Origin: Candidatus Omnitrophota bacterium | GTDB lineage: Bacteria; Omnitrophota; Gorgyraeia; 2-01-FULL-45-10 | Direction of reading: 5' to 3' | Length of the DNA: 64,000 nucleotides | Assembly: GCA_041650805.1 (NCBI GenBank) | Contig: JBAZKM010000010.1 | Span: 25,425 to 89,424, forward strand | Shown here: positions 30,501 through 36,755 of the stretch, in pieces | How positions within the stretch are numbered: the stretch's first letter is position 1 | Layout of the letters: every line of letters starts with the position of its first letter | Program-made: the position numbers and the translations under genes | The notes under the pieces: generated by a model | The model's input: only the letters and a program-made list of their open reading frames with translations | The model's database searches: none | Told to the model about the DNA's origin: nothing

Positions 30501-33090
30501 GGCGGCGTTACGCGGGCTTCTCATTAAGACGAATGCCGGAGGCTATTACCGCTCGCGTGGCGAGGCGCCGCTTGCCGTAATGTTGAAGGGCGAATTCGGC
30601 AAGGCCCTGGGGCTTGCCGACGAAGATATGCCGCTCTATTACACCGTCACCGCTATTGGCAGGCCGGATCTTTCCGTTGAGGCCAATGACGGGAAGTCGA
30701 TCTTACCCTCAAAGGTCTCCACGGACCTTGCCAGGGACATGAAACTCAAGAACCCGGTCGCCGAGGTCTTCTTTGACGGCGGAAAGACGTTCCTATTCAT
30801 AGACGGGGATAATTATATAGCCGTGACGGCGGTATATGGCGACAGGGAGCTCTTTGAAAAGGGATGGGTGATGGCGAAGGGCGGCGTCAGGATAAAGGTG
30901 CGCGAGGGGTCTTCCACGACCGAAGAAGATGTCTATGGCGCGGTCGAGGGCTATATCAAGGCATTCACGGACCTCGGGACGCTCGGCATAAGCCGCATGG
31001 AAGGCCCCGATATGAGGCCGAGATGGAAAGGCGCGGACGGGAAGACGCACGATATGAATGTCGAGCCCATAATGGACCGCATATATCGCCTGGGCGAAGA
31101 GGCGGAGAAGGACCTGGCCAGACCGCTACTTCCCTTTACCACAGGCGGGGATTCGAAGAAAGGCCATCTCTCTCATGACGAATGGCGGATGACCTCTCTA
31201 TCCACGATAGAGAGCATATGCGCCCTGCTGGAGAATGGCGGTATGAGGGAGAGATTCAGCCTGACCCCGGACGGGCCCAACGATCTCTTGATACAGGGGT
31301 TCGGGGAGGTCGGTTCGAATATCATAAGGGTCCTCCGCGAGAACAGGGAAAGATATGAGAGATATAATTTCAGGGTAGTCGGTATCTCCGACGCTTACGG
31401 CGCTTTCTACAACAAAGACGGTCTCGATATGGAGGAGCTCTATAGATTGGCTGAGGCGAGGGAGGCTGGCAGAGAGTTCGCGCCCGGGGATTATCCGAAC
31501 CTGGTCGGTAACAGGCTCGACACGATCGATGAGATGCTGTTTAAACCGGCGACGATCCTCATCCCGGCAGGGCCGTCATATGTCATCAAAGATATAGCGA
31601 CGGCAAGGAGGCTGAATATTAAGGTCCTTGCGCCCGCGGCTAACGCTATCATAGGGAGCGAGGGGGCTTCTGCCGTCGAGGTAAGGGCGATCGAAGAGTT
31701 GCTGCTTGGAAGAGGCATCGTAAGCATGCCGTCATGGTTGAATAATATAGGGGGCATAGCAGGGTCGAAGGAACAGGTCATCCATACCTTCACCGAAGGC
31801 GGGCTCGACCGTATGGTCAACGGCGTCAAGAGGGGATGGCTGAAGAGGCATATCCTCAATGCCGACATAACCGATGTCGCCCGGATAAATATTTATTGGG
31901 CGCTACATCTATGGCAGAGGGGAGGTTATCAAAGACCCATGAGCGAGATCATGGGAGATGTGGCCGGGAGGATGCTTGCCGAGAAGAAGCGCATCCTCAT
32001 GTCGAATGACGTTCCCGCGACACTGGAGGAAAAGGTCCTGATGTCGGATTCCGCGACGACAAAGGCGAAGGCCTCCGTCCTGCGTGAAGACCTGGACGCG
32101 GATCTCCCGCAATTGAGGGGCCGCCTTGCCGATAAGTCCGTGCCTGTCATGGAACGGGCCATAATAGCGTACATGATGGGAAGGTCGGGTGACGGAGCAT
32201 ATGCCGATGACCTGATCAGGATATTGGAAGATGACACTGAACAATCCGATATCCTTTACAGGAACGCCGGCTGCGGGCTCGGCTACCTGCTGGAAGAGAG
32301 CGCTCATAAGGACAGGGCAAGACAGGTCGTAACGCGTTTGAATGCGTTATCGGTAAGGATAAGCGGTGCGGCTGTAAGCGATGCTGATACGGAAAGAAAG
32401 ATGTGGATAGAGTGGGCGCTCAGAAGGATAGCCGACCAGCCGCTCACCATGGATAGTTTGGCTCCGGCCGATATGCTTCTCACCGATTCCATGGAGAGCA
32501 TAAATAAGATAGACCTGGAATGGATGCCGTCGCTTGAGACGAAAGAGACTTTATGGCATGTCATATCGATAGACCTTATACCGTTCAATATAAGGAACGA
32601 CTTTATGTCCAGGATAAGAGGGTGGAACGGGGTGAGCCGCGAAAAGATCGTTGTCATGACCGAGAGGCAGACGCCGGAAGAGATGGCGGCTTCGATCAAA
32701 AGCGAAGCCGCCGGCAAGGGGCTGTCCGCCAAGATAGATTTCGCGCTTGCGCGTGAAGGGGAGATCGATAAACTGCCCGAAGGGGTCCGGGCGCTCGTAT
32801 TTGAGCCGGAAGGCGGCATCGTCGGAGATTTTGTACAGCTCGAAGGTATACTTGCTTCGCTGCGCGCATTACATATCGACGACTATAAGCAGAAGATAGA
32901 AAAGCTGACGCTATTGTATGAATTGATGGCCGGAGAGGCGCTGCCTCAGTCGAAGATACCCGCAGAGAGCGCTTCAGTGAAAGAGTTTGCCAGAATATTC
33001 AAATTTATCCTGCCCAGACCAGCGCCGATAGATCCGAAAGACCTTAAGATATTGAACGAGAGGTTGCTCGAGTTCATCCAAAATGCTTAA
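21550..33090 (+). CDS. Giant exported fusion: HAD phosphatase, kinase-like folds, HExxH, GT5-like glycosyltransferase, glutamate-dehydrogenase NAD domain
   Basis: The protein has 3846 residues and a signal peptide (about 1-31, ending SSAAYADI). Domains in order: a HAD phosphatase of the Cof/trehalose-phosphatase type (FDVDMT near 191; GDEVSSRGDSTGND); an aminoglycoside-phosphotransferase-like kinase (HADYHPPN near 715, then IIDLEH); a first kinase-like module (about 940-1400) with FVEGQNL; an HExxH motif (HELFH at 1501); a GT-B domain like glycogen/starch synthase (YNLGGGLGR near 1697, HLNDGQCA, SYSGRLVWEKAG, EAAGYTEADVSSCGG); a second kinase-like module (GDPKPKNV near 2884, LIDFDDL); and a Glu/Leu dehydrogenase NAD-binding domain (IQGFGEVGSN near 3247, ending LNNIGGIAGS). 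The two kinase-like modules look like copies of each other. No ribosome site precedes ATG 21550, and a terminator-like stem ends 12 bases before it. Export of such enzymes is unexplained, and they may be scaffold or inactive forms. Confidence 0.78.
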   Translation: MSYKRSKSILFRLLAWSLVLTQAMSSAAYADIKEVNEDAALATQSIFQRSSPDRRSSDPVSSDMRARAVAISVWNHYFRDRGDASTLSRAMHDQFRNDPSYLEGVDLGGIRLEGESVFVPFEFGGKSYMAACSPAGQDPEAGTLTHSVQVTEIKDGPKAAPAGPITAKGPAVPGQISDLSAAVKRVVDSPILVFDVDMTLNRKRNTVIDEEAAELLYQLVVLGKQVRVISGRSLDEFKEKKTFEPLLRRLREKNIQFDLVVYASDGAEKFIIHRDGTITVDDDYNRPFTNWESRQILDVIRTLDRRIAQEQGLRTKGIPSFIDNYKNAKYSWSPYGKRDEDVKEYEFEKRPNGGDEYTPARKTRKELGDLALAMLAERGITDIECIVSGKTTAGFVRKGVSKRKAMIDILKDGAAVYFGDEVSSRGDSTGNDNIVGRMLSEGHEGLAVVSLDEPKGDLPPGVLYIGKCVEGTIDVLRRACAICEEANAEKRLDMQNIRSLFADYDIGVIGTIYPLKLGHGIHAPFFIAEAEKGKFILRHVRNDLFKDPQEAARAEVWTVNTAIENGIPFARLIPRKSKNGLCEEDNFIDTDGKGTYYLLYEFKEGETGAFGEKFTEERFDAMIDTLADMHRLFAKHKPPYMREYSLPSILAISENADHLKRLEESIKRKKEQNPKYIYTRAERLVLENADFLLRQYHLLYQNLGAVYGDLPKVMIHADYHPPNVIFQGDEIAAIIDLEHMREEARIYDLAPMVRIGTDEGRFNLENAKRLLFKYHERNPLTANEIAVIPEIFRGKLLDRVSRLLAAGRHYESMYFDFTGIEEGAQSLAMIDKNDKLFLWYQNLIMSLRDLDGRIVYGDFRREIQDVLAAKRKDPRDIIGRHIEEFAAQKKSVRIPTRELGTFSLAALLKDARPVQDLYAEDKGLWKKDGNFYWNHIDPQKAWYRLMAGEEVIFATDKVIVYRSRSGNIYIALRGDAIDRVKKGLDLAKIEINIKADGTVSAVNMLPTSQLDLSRSSIAVQLTDSGLCDKYPVLEELLQYQLVWQGVDGGLRHRELMDSYDIHIELINRALASPRDITEDEVSNIAQFRYFKTKVIRRKALAALTKLYESGKISESEFSLYVNDFIAQDIGEDLRVIERAIKNDDNFVKDAFENLFGLPGITINDLSAVEAEYYGQGDNKEIYKIRFVMKDGSVRTAAVSLIRHDTINEEYGLSEGDITRSIGLWKEISRTGIEGVARYGSDSWERDYRYKDVIIGGTTEKPMKERFVNNIAIVVRGFVEGQNLQEFLDDQRTGPRAKEAAIDACRKLCEEVYESTRQKFGKGYFAAMPHPRQFIIQNRGRDGFKATLAETDNIVDYPSLEVLRNAFEQALPKKGKAKTASVADDPHTQDEPLIGHGFTAEELDKVPVQPWSEFEGFRKAVDEIEVAIKTRAPDKLRALLLDALRDFREGRQGIRMGVIQSYYRDSAHYYLGFGSAKSIGIGREFLNANNPLSEHAVETIFHELFHAARDRVSESAPDDIEADIVTHFEALRLQAQLFWGLSEAEAGWITLKDLENHPNNRLGRAIRMWKDDQKIVPDVISKDNWKGFLRELRGCLSDTTDGTTGLFLLLNVSDDILKREANHPIESRYSILRAVTLLNREEQERLVHILSGNENMRRLAIVDSILLMLKDEMPGNWLSQWAPGLKNRRTWQVSSEIYNLGGGLGRVMQFHGFPMDEFLKKGGGTLCHVEPDYKMRRDSSGNLVEIDYSSLPVPIIQKEEIGRSEVEVGDHVTEAIFYRGINEAGREIYFIGDKDSYYTKVMYNYNTPDNPVKFEEFAAFFSDASLRLINLVEERERNRSPDQWKPPAIHLNDGQCALAPLFRKIYCGRYPLLGAAMVAFTTHTYPNRGEYEEPDGKGILSKLKIPNEYWGYFFHTVEAHDIRGWKHVVDFTSAGIRTADWIGGVSAKHVDDVTIFDDWAFPDDRKIIAVTNGDMRNLTAGTFRKIMLELFPDADVEHPAPAQVLETKKEAKRRIGLDPERPVISYSGRLVWEKAGAERAFIEDNITELVKSGAQVVIYGNVQYGNNYSNWLADRWGHLMWDLNSRGYPGKFVFVPNFDINMQRGLLAATDIQVQDSNHKTEAAGYTEADVSSCGGLQLAPPWREGILQGQGVRINLEVPGEGNTLIPEDGRPESYLKVLKEVLQKRPRELAEYQANSIRLSRVLEARLTAAEYLRQFSRAIDMKSATGGYPSLLPEGVKGSAANALKTVYNNPSLIAKTDISVERHLLPERQRDDGMHRTTVFEEARLLRALGILVDGTEPHTYQLRAGIRDLSPPEIERICSIEINGIRWLKKRGTIPDSVIPALRKEIETIAPVYDLQTPLLSPIHDYIMTIGRKLFEFPTYGANFRAMVGSAPAIDDFYLANPRGCVRTVHGSKTVYMFGTTGTFTVTGPDDVYRIIRYMDITTPGGEDNGSLLIYYEKATNSIVVSLQGPGLDRPVFPGSDNRRGDVEWDKATVRIYLDKDFNVTMLDHELGRQEGYESGMTGRSEMGLSRAMIAIMLEDAGLHREFPALYDSLSAFLVLPEVTGFIRRREVKDNEIVPLSLLERVNRDPAKATDEDIRKVEDFRYYKSWLVKQYALNALAGLLNAGRISGERFEYMEKIFVADDVNEDMKFLQRLLIQDPDLAREAIEGASGAKVSRDDLRGASIQWFDRGSVKNVYYEMALVLKDGRVFPLAASTIRNRVFGVSSVPGKTKRAGAGGGRTGDVNSPEQIKRANEYWKQLSDKGYKLVPKFYASRQVFDHRPRIADRDVAPSFEYPEYEDAEGRLQSRDADGLGRRRWIYNNITIVFREFVEGRDLGEILGDGTIPPEEKEEATRVAIQAYLDLWNDSEALVGKKLFIGDPKPKNVVLRKTDGKYTARLIDFDDLRECDGPGTLEAALRSYREYDDFGPVYSDGKMTAAVKKDHKVFTGAEKEETGLLNTIASLPELKNRLGGTEGERTAALRGLLIKTNAGGYYRSRGEAPLAVMLKGEFGKALGLADEDMPLYYTVTAIGRPDLSVEANDGKSILPSKVSTDLARDMKLKNPVAEVFFDGGKTFLFIDGDNYIAVTAVYGDRELFEKGWVMAKGGVRIKVREGSSTTEEDVYGAVEGYIKAFTDLGTLGISRMEGPDMRPRWKGADGKTHDMNVEPIMDRIYRLGEEAEKDLARPLLPFTTGGDSKKGHLSHDEWRMTSLSTIESICALLENGGMRERFSLTPDGPNDLLIQGFGEVGSNIIRVLRENRERYERYNFRVVGISDAYGAFYNKDGLDMEELYRLAEAREAGREFAPGDYPNLVGNRLDTIDEMLFKPATILIPAGPSYVIKDIATARRLNIKVLAPAANAIIGSEGASAVEVRAIEELLLGRGIVSMPSWLNNIGGIAGSKEQVIHTFTEGGLDRMVNGVKRGWLKRHILNADITDVARINIYWALHLWQRGGYQRPMSEIMGDVAGRMLAEKKRILMSNDVPATLEEKVLMSDSATTKAKASVLREDLDADLPQLRGRLADKSVPVMERAIIAYMMGRSGDGAYADDLIRILEDDTEQSDILYRNAGCGLGYLLEESAHKDRARQVVTRLNALSVRISGAAVSDADTERKMWIEWALRRIADQPLTMDSLAPADMLLTDSMESINKIDLEWMPSLETKETLWHVISIDLIPFNIRNDFMSRIRGWNGVSREKIVVMTERQTPEEMAASIKSEAAGKGLSAKIDFALAREGEIDKLPEGVRALVFEPEGGIVGDFVQLEGILASLRALHIDDYKQKIEKLTLLYELMAGEALPQSKIPAESASVKEFARIFKFILPRPAPIDPKDLKILNERLLEFIQNA

Positions 33091-33132
33091 ACCTGGCTTT
33101 TTGTTAAAATATAAAAAAGACAGATTAGGTGC

Positions 33133-33160
33133 TTGACCAATATTTTTTTTGTGTTAGAAT
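33133..33160 (+). promoter_or_regulatory. Promoter before the PFK-like gene
   Basis: TTGACC (33133-33138) and TAGAAT (33155-33160) are 16 bases apart, with an extended TGn motif at 33152-33154. The gene starts 50 bases downstream behind a GGAGGAG ribosome site. Confidence 0.7.
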
Positions 33161-33210
33161 TGACTTTGTATTAACTAAACCCAAAAAAATATTGACGGAG
33201 GAGATTCGAG

Positions 33211-36200
33211 ATGAAGCATAAACTAGCTAAGTATATCTCTATTCTTTTAACGATCACATTTTTAGCAGGCCAGAGCTATGCAGGGCAGCTTATTGACAAT
33301 ATCCCGGCACAGAAGGGGACTCTTGCGACTTCTCTTGTGACCGATGATATAAATAAGGCGAGAACCGCACAGGTTGCCGAGCGGATAGGAGAGGTAAAGG
33401 AGCCGGGTGCCATAGCTAACGGTGAACCGCTTGCCGAACTGGCGCAGGGTAGGATCCCTCCCCAGGCCATTTTGACTGAAGAGAGGGAAAAGGAGCTTGC
33501 CGGCAAGATACAAGAAAGCATAGACATGGCCATAAGCCTGGCCACTACCGCATTGAGAGAGGGGAAGATCCCGCGCAGACACGCTTCCATAACTGAGGAT
33601 ACGGCATATGCTCTCGTTGCCTTCCGGAACCATTTTTCGAAGATGCGCTATCTCTTCAATGCCGATATCCGAGGCCCGGCGTCTTATATCCTCGGTTTCA
33701 ATCGAGAGAACCCCAAGACGGGCCTTCCTTCAATAGGCCTCTCCGTAGAACTGGTCGATATGCTGTCGCCGCGACTCCTTGCGCAGTATGTATTACACGA
33801 ATGCGCGCCGGAGAGAGATATAACGTTGACCATCATAAAGGATGATGCAAGAGATGCCCATAGGACGTTGTATACGGAGGTCCAGACGGCCATCTTCGGC
33901 AAAGAGGACGTAGAAAAACTGCGCGAAGAGCTCAGAAATCTCATAAATTTCCGACTCCCGCCGGAGAAGCGCGTCGTAATGCTCATAAGCGGCGGCGAAT
34001 CGGCGGGTGTGAACAATTACTTCGCCCTCATGGCCAAAAGGCTGGCCGCGCACGGTTACGCGCTTGAAGCGATAAGGTTCGGGCTTGACGGTCTCGTCAA
34101 GGACGGAGAGGGCTTCGAGAAGACGAGGGTCCGGGTGAGTCCCGTCATGGCGGACGAGATAATGGATATGCCGGGCGCTTTTGAAGGGACGGCACGGGTA
34201 AATCTGGAGAGAGACGTAGAAGCAAAAGAAGGGAAAGAGGCCAAAAAAGGCAATATAGACCAGGTTCTGAACAATATAAAGGGTCGTTTCGGTACCGTCA
34301 TCGTCATAGGCGGCAATGACCATACAAAACAGGCTGCGATGCTCGCGGAGGAATGTAAGGCACGGGGCCTTGACATTGCGGTGCTCTCGCTTCCCAAGAC
34401 GATCGACTACGATACCATCACATATCCTGTAGGGGCGCGCACCGCCGGGGAGAACGCCCATGATATGGTCATGAGGGCCGCCGCGCTTCCCGGGAGCAAA
34501 AGGATATCGGTAATCCAGTGCATGGGGCGGGATATGGGTTATCTCACAGTGGCTGCAGCAGACATGGTCAATAACCTCTCGAATTATAGTCCCGAGGAAC
34601 AGGCAAGGATGCGGCAGATAGCGCCGACAGTCGTTATAGCTACGCCCGAGTGGTCATGGAACCCGCTGAAGGAGAGAAGGGTGAACCTTGCCGCGCTGCT
34701 CCAGAGGGTCAGGGAGACATTTGAAAAGTATGGGGCGGTGACCCTGGCCGTATCGGAAGGGTTCAGGATCAGCGAAGAAGACCTGAAGCCGATCTGCGAG
34801 ATGGACCATTATCTGGGATACAAGCTGAGGACCGTCGGTATGAAGAAAGACAAGCACGGGAACCCTCTTTTGACGGAACTGGGCATAGGCGACTTCGTCG
34901 CCAGGGCGATAGAGGCGATGCCGATGGCATATGGCGGCGAAGAGGTGAGTTTTGAGCGTGACGTGAACCTTCTGCTCGAAGATACCGGATACAGCATAAG
35001 GGCCACCCCGCCTAACGATGTGGACAGGGCTGTAGCGGCTCAAGCGACCGATTATGCAACCGACCTGATAGTGAATAACAGGGCTTATGTCATAACGAGC
35101 GGAGGATTCCAGATCTCGGCAGACCGTTCATCCAGGACCGTAGAGGATATACGCGGTACGATGCGTGCAAAACCTTTTGAGCATGCGGTAGGGACCGTAG
35201 ACCTGGAGAGGGTCGTAGATACCGGCAAAGAAGAAAAAGGCCCGAGGGAGAAGACGAGCATTTACAGAGAAGATGAGCTGGACAATCTGTCGATAATAGG
35301 CCGCCACCTGCCGCCTCTTACCGCGGTCCCGGAGATACCGGGCCAGGAAGCGCTTTCACAGCGGCCCGGGATGAACGTTGCGCTGGCCATACGCTCCCTC
35401 AATTCACAATCGGAGTCGGGCCGCGACATGAAGAGGCCGAATATCTGCGTGATCGCGCGCGACGATGCAGACGGGTTCATCGCGCTCCTGAAAGAGAGGG
35501 CGCCCATCGATAAGGCGGACGCGTATGTTATGGCGCGGACGAGGAAGGCGTTATTGCCGTTCCTATCGACGCGTGAAAGACCGGTCCCTCTGTCAGAAGT
35601 GGTCGCCCAGGCGTACAGGACATTTAAGGCGAATAACACGGTAAGCGTGGTCGTCTCGAGCAACTTCCTCGTCCATAAGGATGACCCTGTCCTGAAGGCC
35701 CTGGCCGATAAAGACGCATTGTTAGGGTCACTCATAACGAGTTTTGCTCCGGATAAGGACGGTTTCATAAGGTTCGGGCGCAGGATGGTCGATATCATAT
35801 ACCTTGCCCTGACACTCCTTCCCCCTGAAGGCGAGAAGAAGGCGATGTCCGGGGTCAGGAAGAATATCCTGGGCGAGTCGCTGAACCTGTTGCCCGGAGA
35901 GAATAGTATCGAGATCGCGCCGCCGGCATCTGCATCTGCAACCCTGCCGGCAAGAGAGGCCCGGTCCTCTCTCGGGAGTACACAGGCCATGGGCCCTGCC
36001 GGAGAGAAGGCGCGGATCATAGAGGAGATAACAAAGGATATGCCGGTACGCGCGCAGGAGTTTGCGGCGACGCTGTCGGGCATACTGACGGAGAACCCCG
36101 ACAAACTGCACATCCTAGGTATAGACAGCGACATCGGCGGCTTTGAACAGAAGGGGCTGCTCCAGCAGACGATATTTGACGCCGTCGACAGGATCGCGGG

Positions 36201-36663
36201 CCTGAAGAACGATCGCGGCGAGAAGCTCTTCCCGAACCTGCTTGTCATGCGCGCCATGGGCAGGAACCTGGCCGCGGATATAAGCGCTTTGAAGAAGGAC
36301 GGGAAGGTGGAATTGGGCAACGTCTTCGTGGTTGCAAAGAAGGCGAACCTGGAAGCGGACGTCTTCAGCGCCATAAGGGTAGATGGGGGAGCATGGATAA
36401 CGGCGATAGACGATTCTTCGGCAAGGGCATATCTGCCCATATTCGAAGCGGCCACGCTGACTTTGATGGCGGCCTCCGGCGCCGACACGGATGCCATAAG
36501 GACGTTCTATGATAAGGTATCGGAGAATCCGATAGATCCGACGGTGCTCCAGGAGATGTTAAGGACGCGGGTCATACATCTCCTGCCGAAGGCCACCAGG
36601 TTAGAGACAAAAGAATTGAGGGATCTGTACGAAATGGCCCAGCAGGTCCACATGGCGGCATAA
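33211..36663 (+). CDS. Exported phosphofructokinase-family fusion protein
   Basis: The 1150-aa protein has a signal peptide (about 1-25, ending QSYAGQ). Residues about 255-690 match the phosphofructokinase family. They have a phosphate loop SGGESAGVNN near 260, GGNDHTKQA at 367, the catalytic PKTIDYD (D399, D401), GARTAGENA, CMGRDMGYL and ATPEW. Family members transfer phosphate from ATP or pyrophosphate to fructose-6-phosphate. The usual GGDG/GGDD loop is GGND here, so the donor cannot be assigned. About 230 N-terminal residues and about 450 C-terminal residues are not recognised. The C-terminal part may hold one more small domain repeated at low similarity. The gene follows two other exported giants, has its own promoter and ribosome site, and ends at a strong terminator. 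As with its neighbours, an exported glycolytic enzyme is unexpected and its activity is uncertain. Confidence 0.8.
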   Translation: MKHKLAKYISILLTITFLAGQSYAGQLIDNIPAQKGTLATSLVTDDINKARTAQVAERIGEVKEPGAIANGEPLAELAQGRIPPQAILTEEREKELAGKIQESIDMAISLATTALREGKIPRRHASITEDTAYALVAFRNHFSKMRYLFNADIRGPASYILGFNRENPKTGLPSIGLSVELVDMLSPRLLAQYVLHECAPERDITLTIIKDDARDAHRTLYTEVQTAIFGKEDVEKLREELRNLINFRLPPEKRVVMLISGGESAGVNNYFALMAKRLAAHGYALEAIRFGLDGLVKDGEGFEKTRVRVSPVMADEIMDMPGAFEGTARVNLERDVEAKEGKEAKKGNIDQVLNNIKGRFGTVIVIGGNDHTKQAAMLAEECKARGLDIAVLSLPKTIDYDTITYPVGARTAGENAHDMVMRAAALPGSKRISVIQCMGRDMGYLTVAAADMVNNLSNYSPEEQARMRQIAPTVVIATPEWSWNPLKERRVNLAALLQRVRETFEKYGAVTLAVSEGFRISEEDLKPICEMDHYLGYKLRTVGMKKDKHGNPLLTELGIGDFVARAIEAMPMAYGGEEVSFERDVNLLLEDTGYSIRATPPNDVDRAVAAQATDYATDLIVNNRAYVITSGGFQISADRSSRTVEDIRGTMRAKPFEHAVGTVDLERVVDTGKEEKGPREKTSIYREDELDNLSIIGRHLPPLTAVPEIPGQEALSQRPGMNVALAIRSLNSQSESGRDMKRPNICVIARDDADGFIALLKERAPIDKADAYVMARTRKALLPFLSTRERPVPLSEVVAQAYRTFKANNTVSVVVSSNFLVHKDDPVLKALADKDALLGSLITSFAPDKDGFIRFGRRMVDIIYLALTLLPPEGEKKAMSGVRKNILGESLNLLPGENSIEIAPPASASATLPAREARSSLGSTQAMGPAGEKARIIEEITKDMPVRAQEFAATLSGILTENPDKLHILGIDSDIGGFEQKGLLQQTIFDAVDRIAGLKNDRGEKLFPNLLVMRAMGRNLAADISALKKDGKVELGNVFVVAKKANLEADVFSAIRVDGGAWITAIDDSSARAYLPIFEAATLTLMAASGADTDAIRTFYDKVSENPIDPTVLQEMLRTRVIHLLPKATRLETKELRDLYEMAQQVHMAA

Positions 36664-36684
36664 TACGTATAGATACGGCTTTCC

Positions 36685-36719
36685 AAAGGGCCATCCGTTT
36701 TCCGGATGGCCCTTTTTTA
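36685..36719 (+). terminator. Strong intrinsic terminator after the PFK-like gene
   Basis: A 13-bp perfect stem pairs AAAGGGCCATCCG (36685-36697) with CGGATGGCCCTTT (36703-36715) around a five-base loop, and runs into a T tract. Confidence 0.93.
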
Positions 36720-36748
36720 TTGACTTGAGCAGACAGGTTGTGTTAATT
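36720..36748 (+). promoter_or_regulatory. Promoter abutting the glucose-6-P isomerase start
   Basis: TTGACT (36720-36725) is 17 bases from TTAATT (36743-36748). The expected transcription start falls at about 36755, directly on ATG 36756. The message is therefore either leaderless or starts translation at the second ATG, 36777. Confidence 0.55.
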
Positions 36749-36755
36749 TTAAAAA

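Noticed and set aside
35262..36497. 411-aa minus-strand frame opposite the PFK-like gene
   Set aside because: Low-complexity Ser/Ala-rich product with no recognisable motif; a shadow of the + strand gene.
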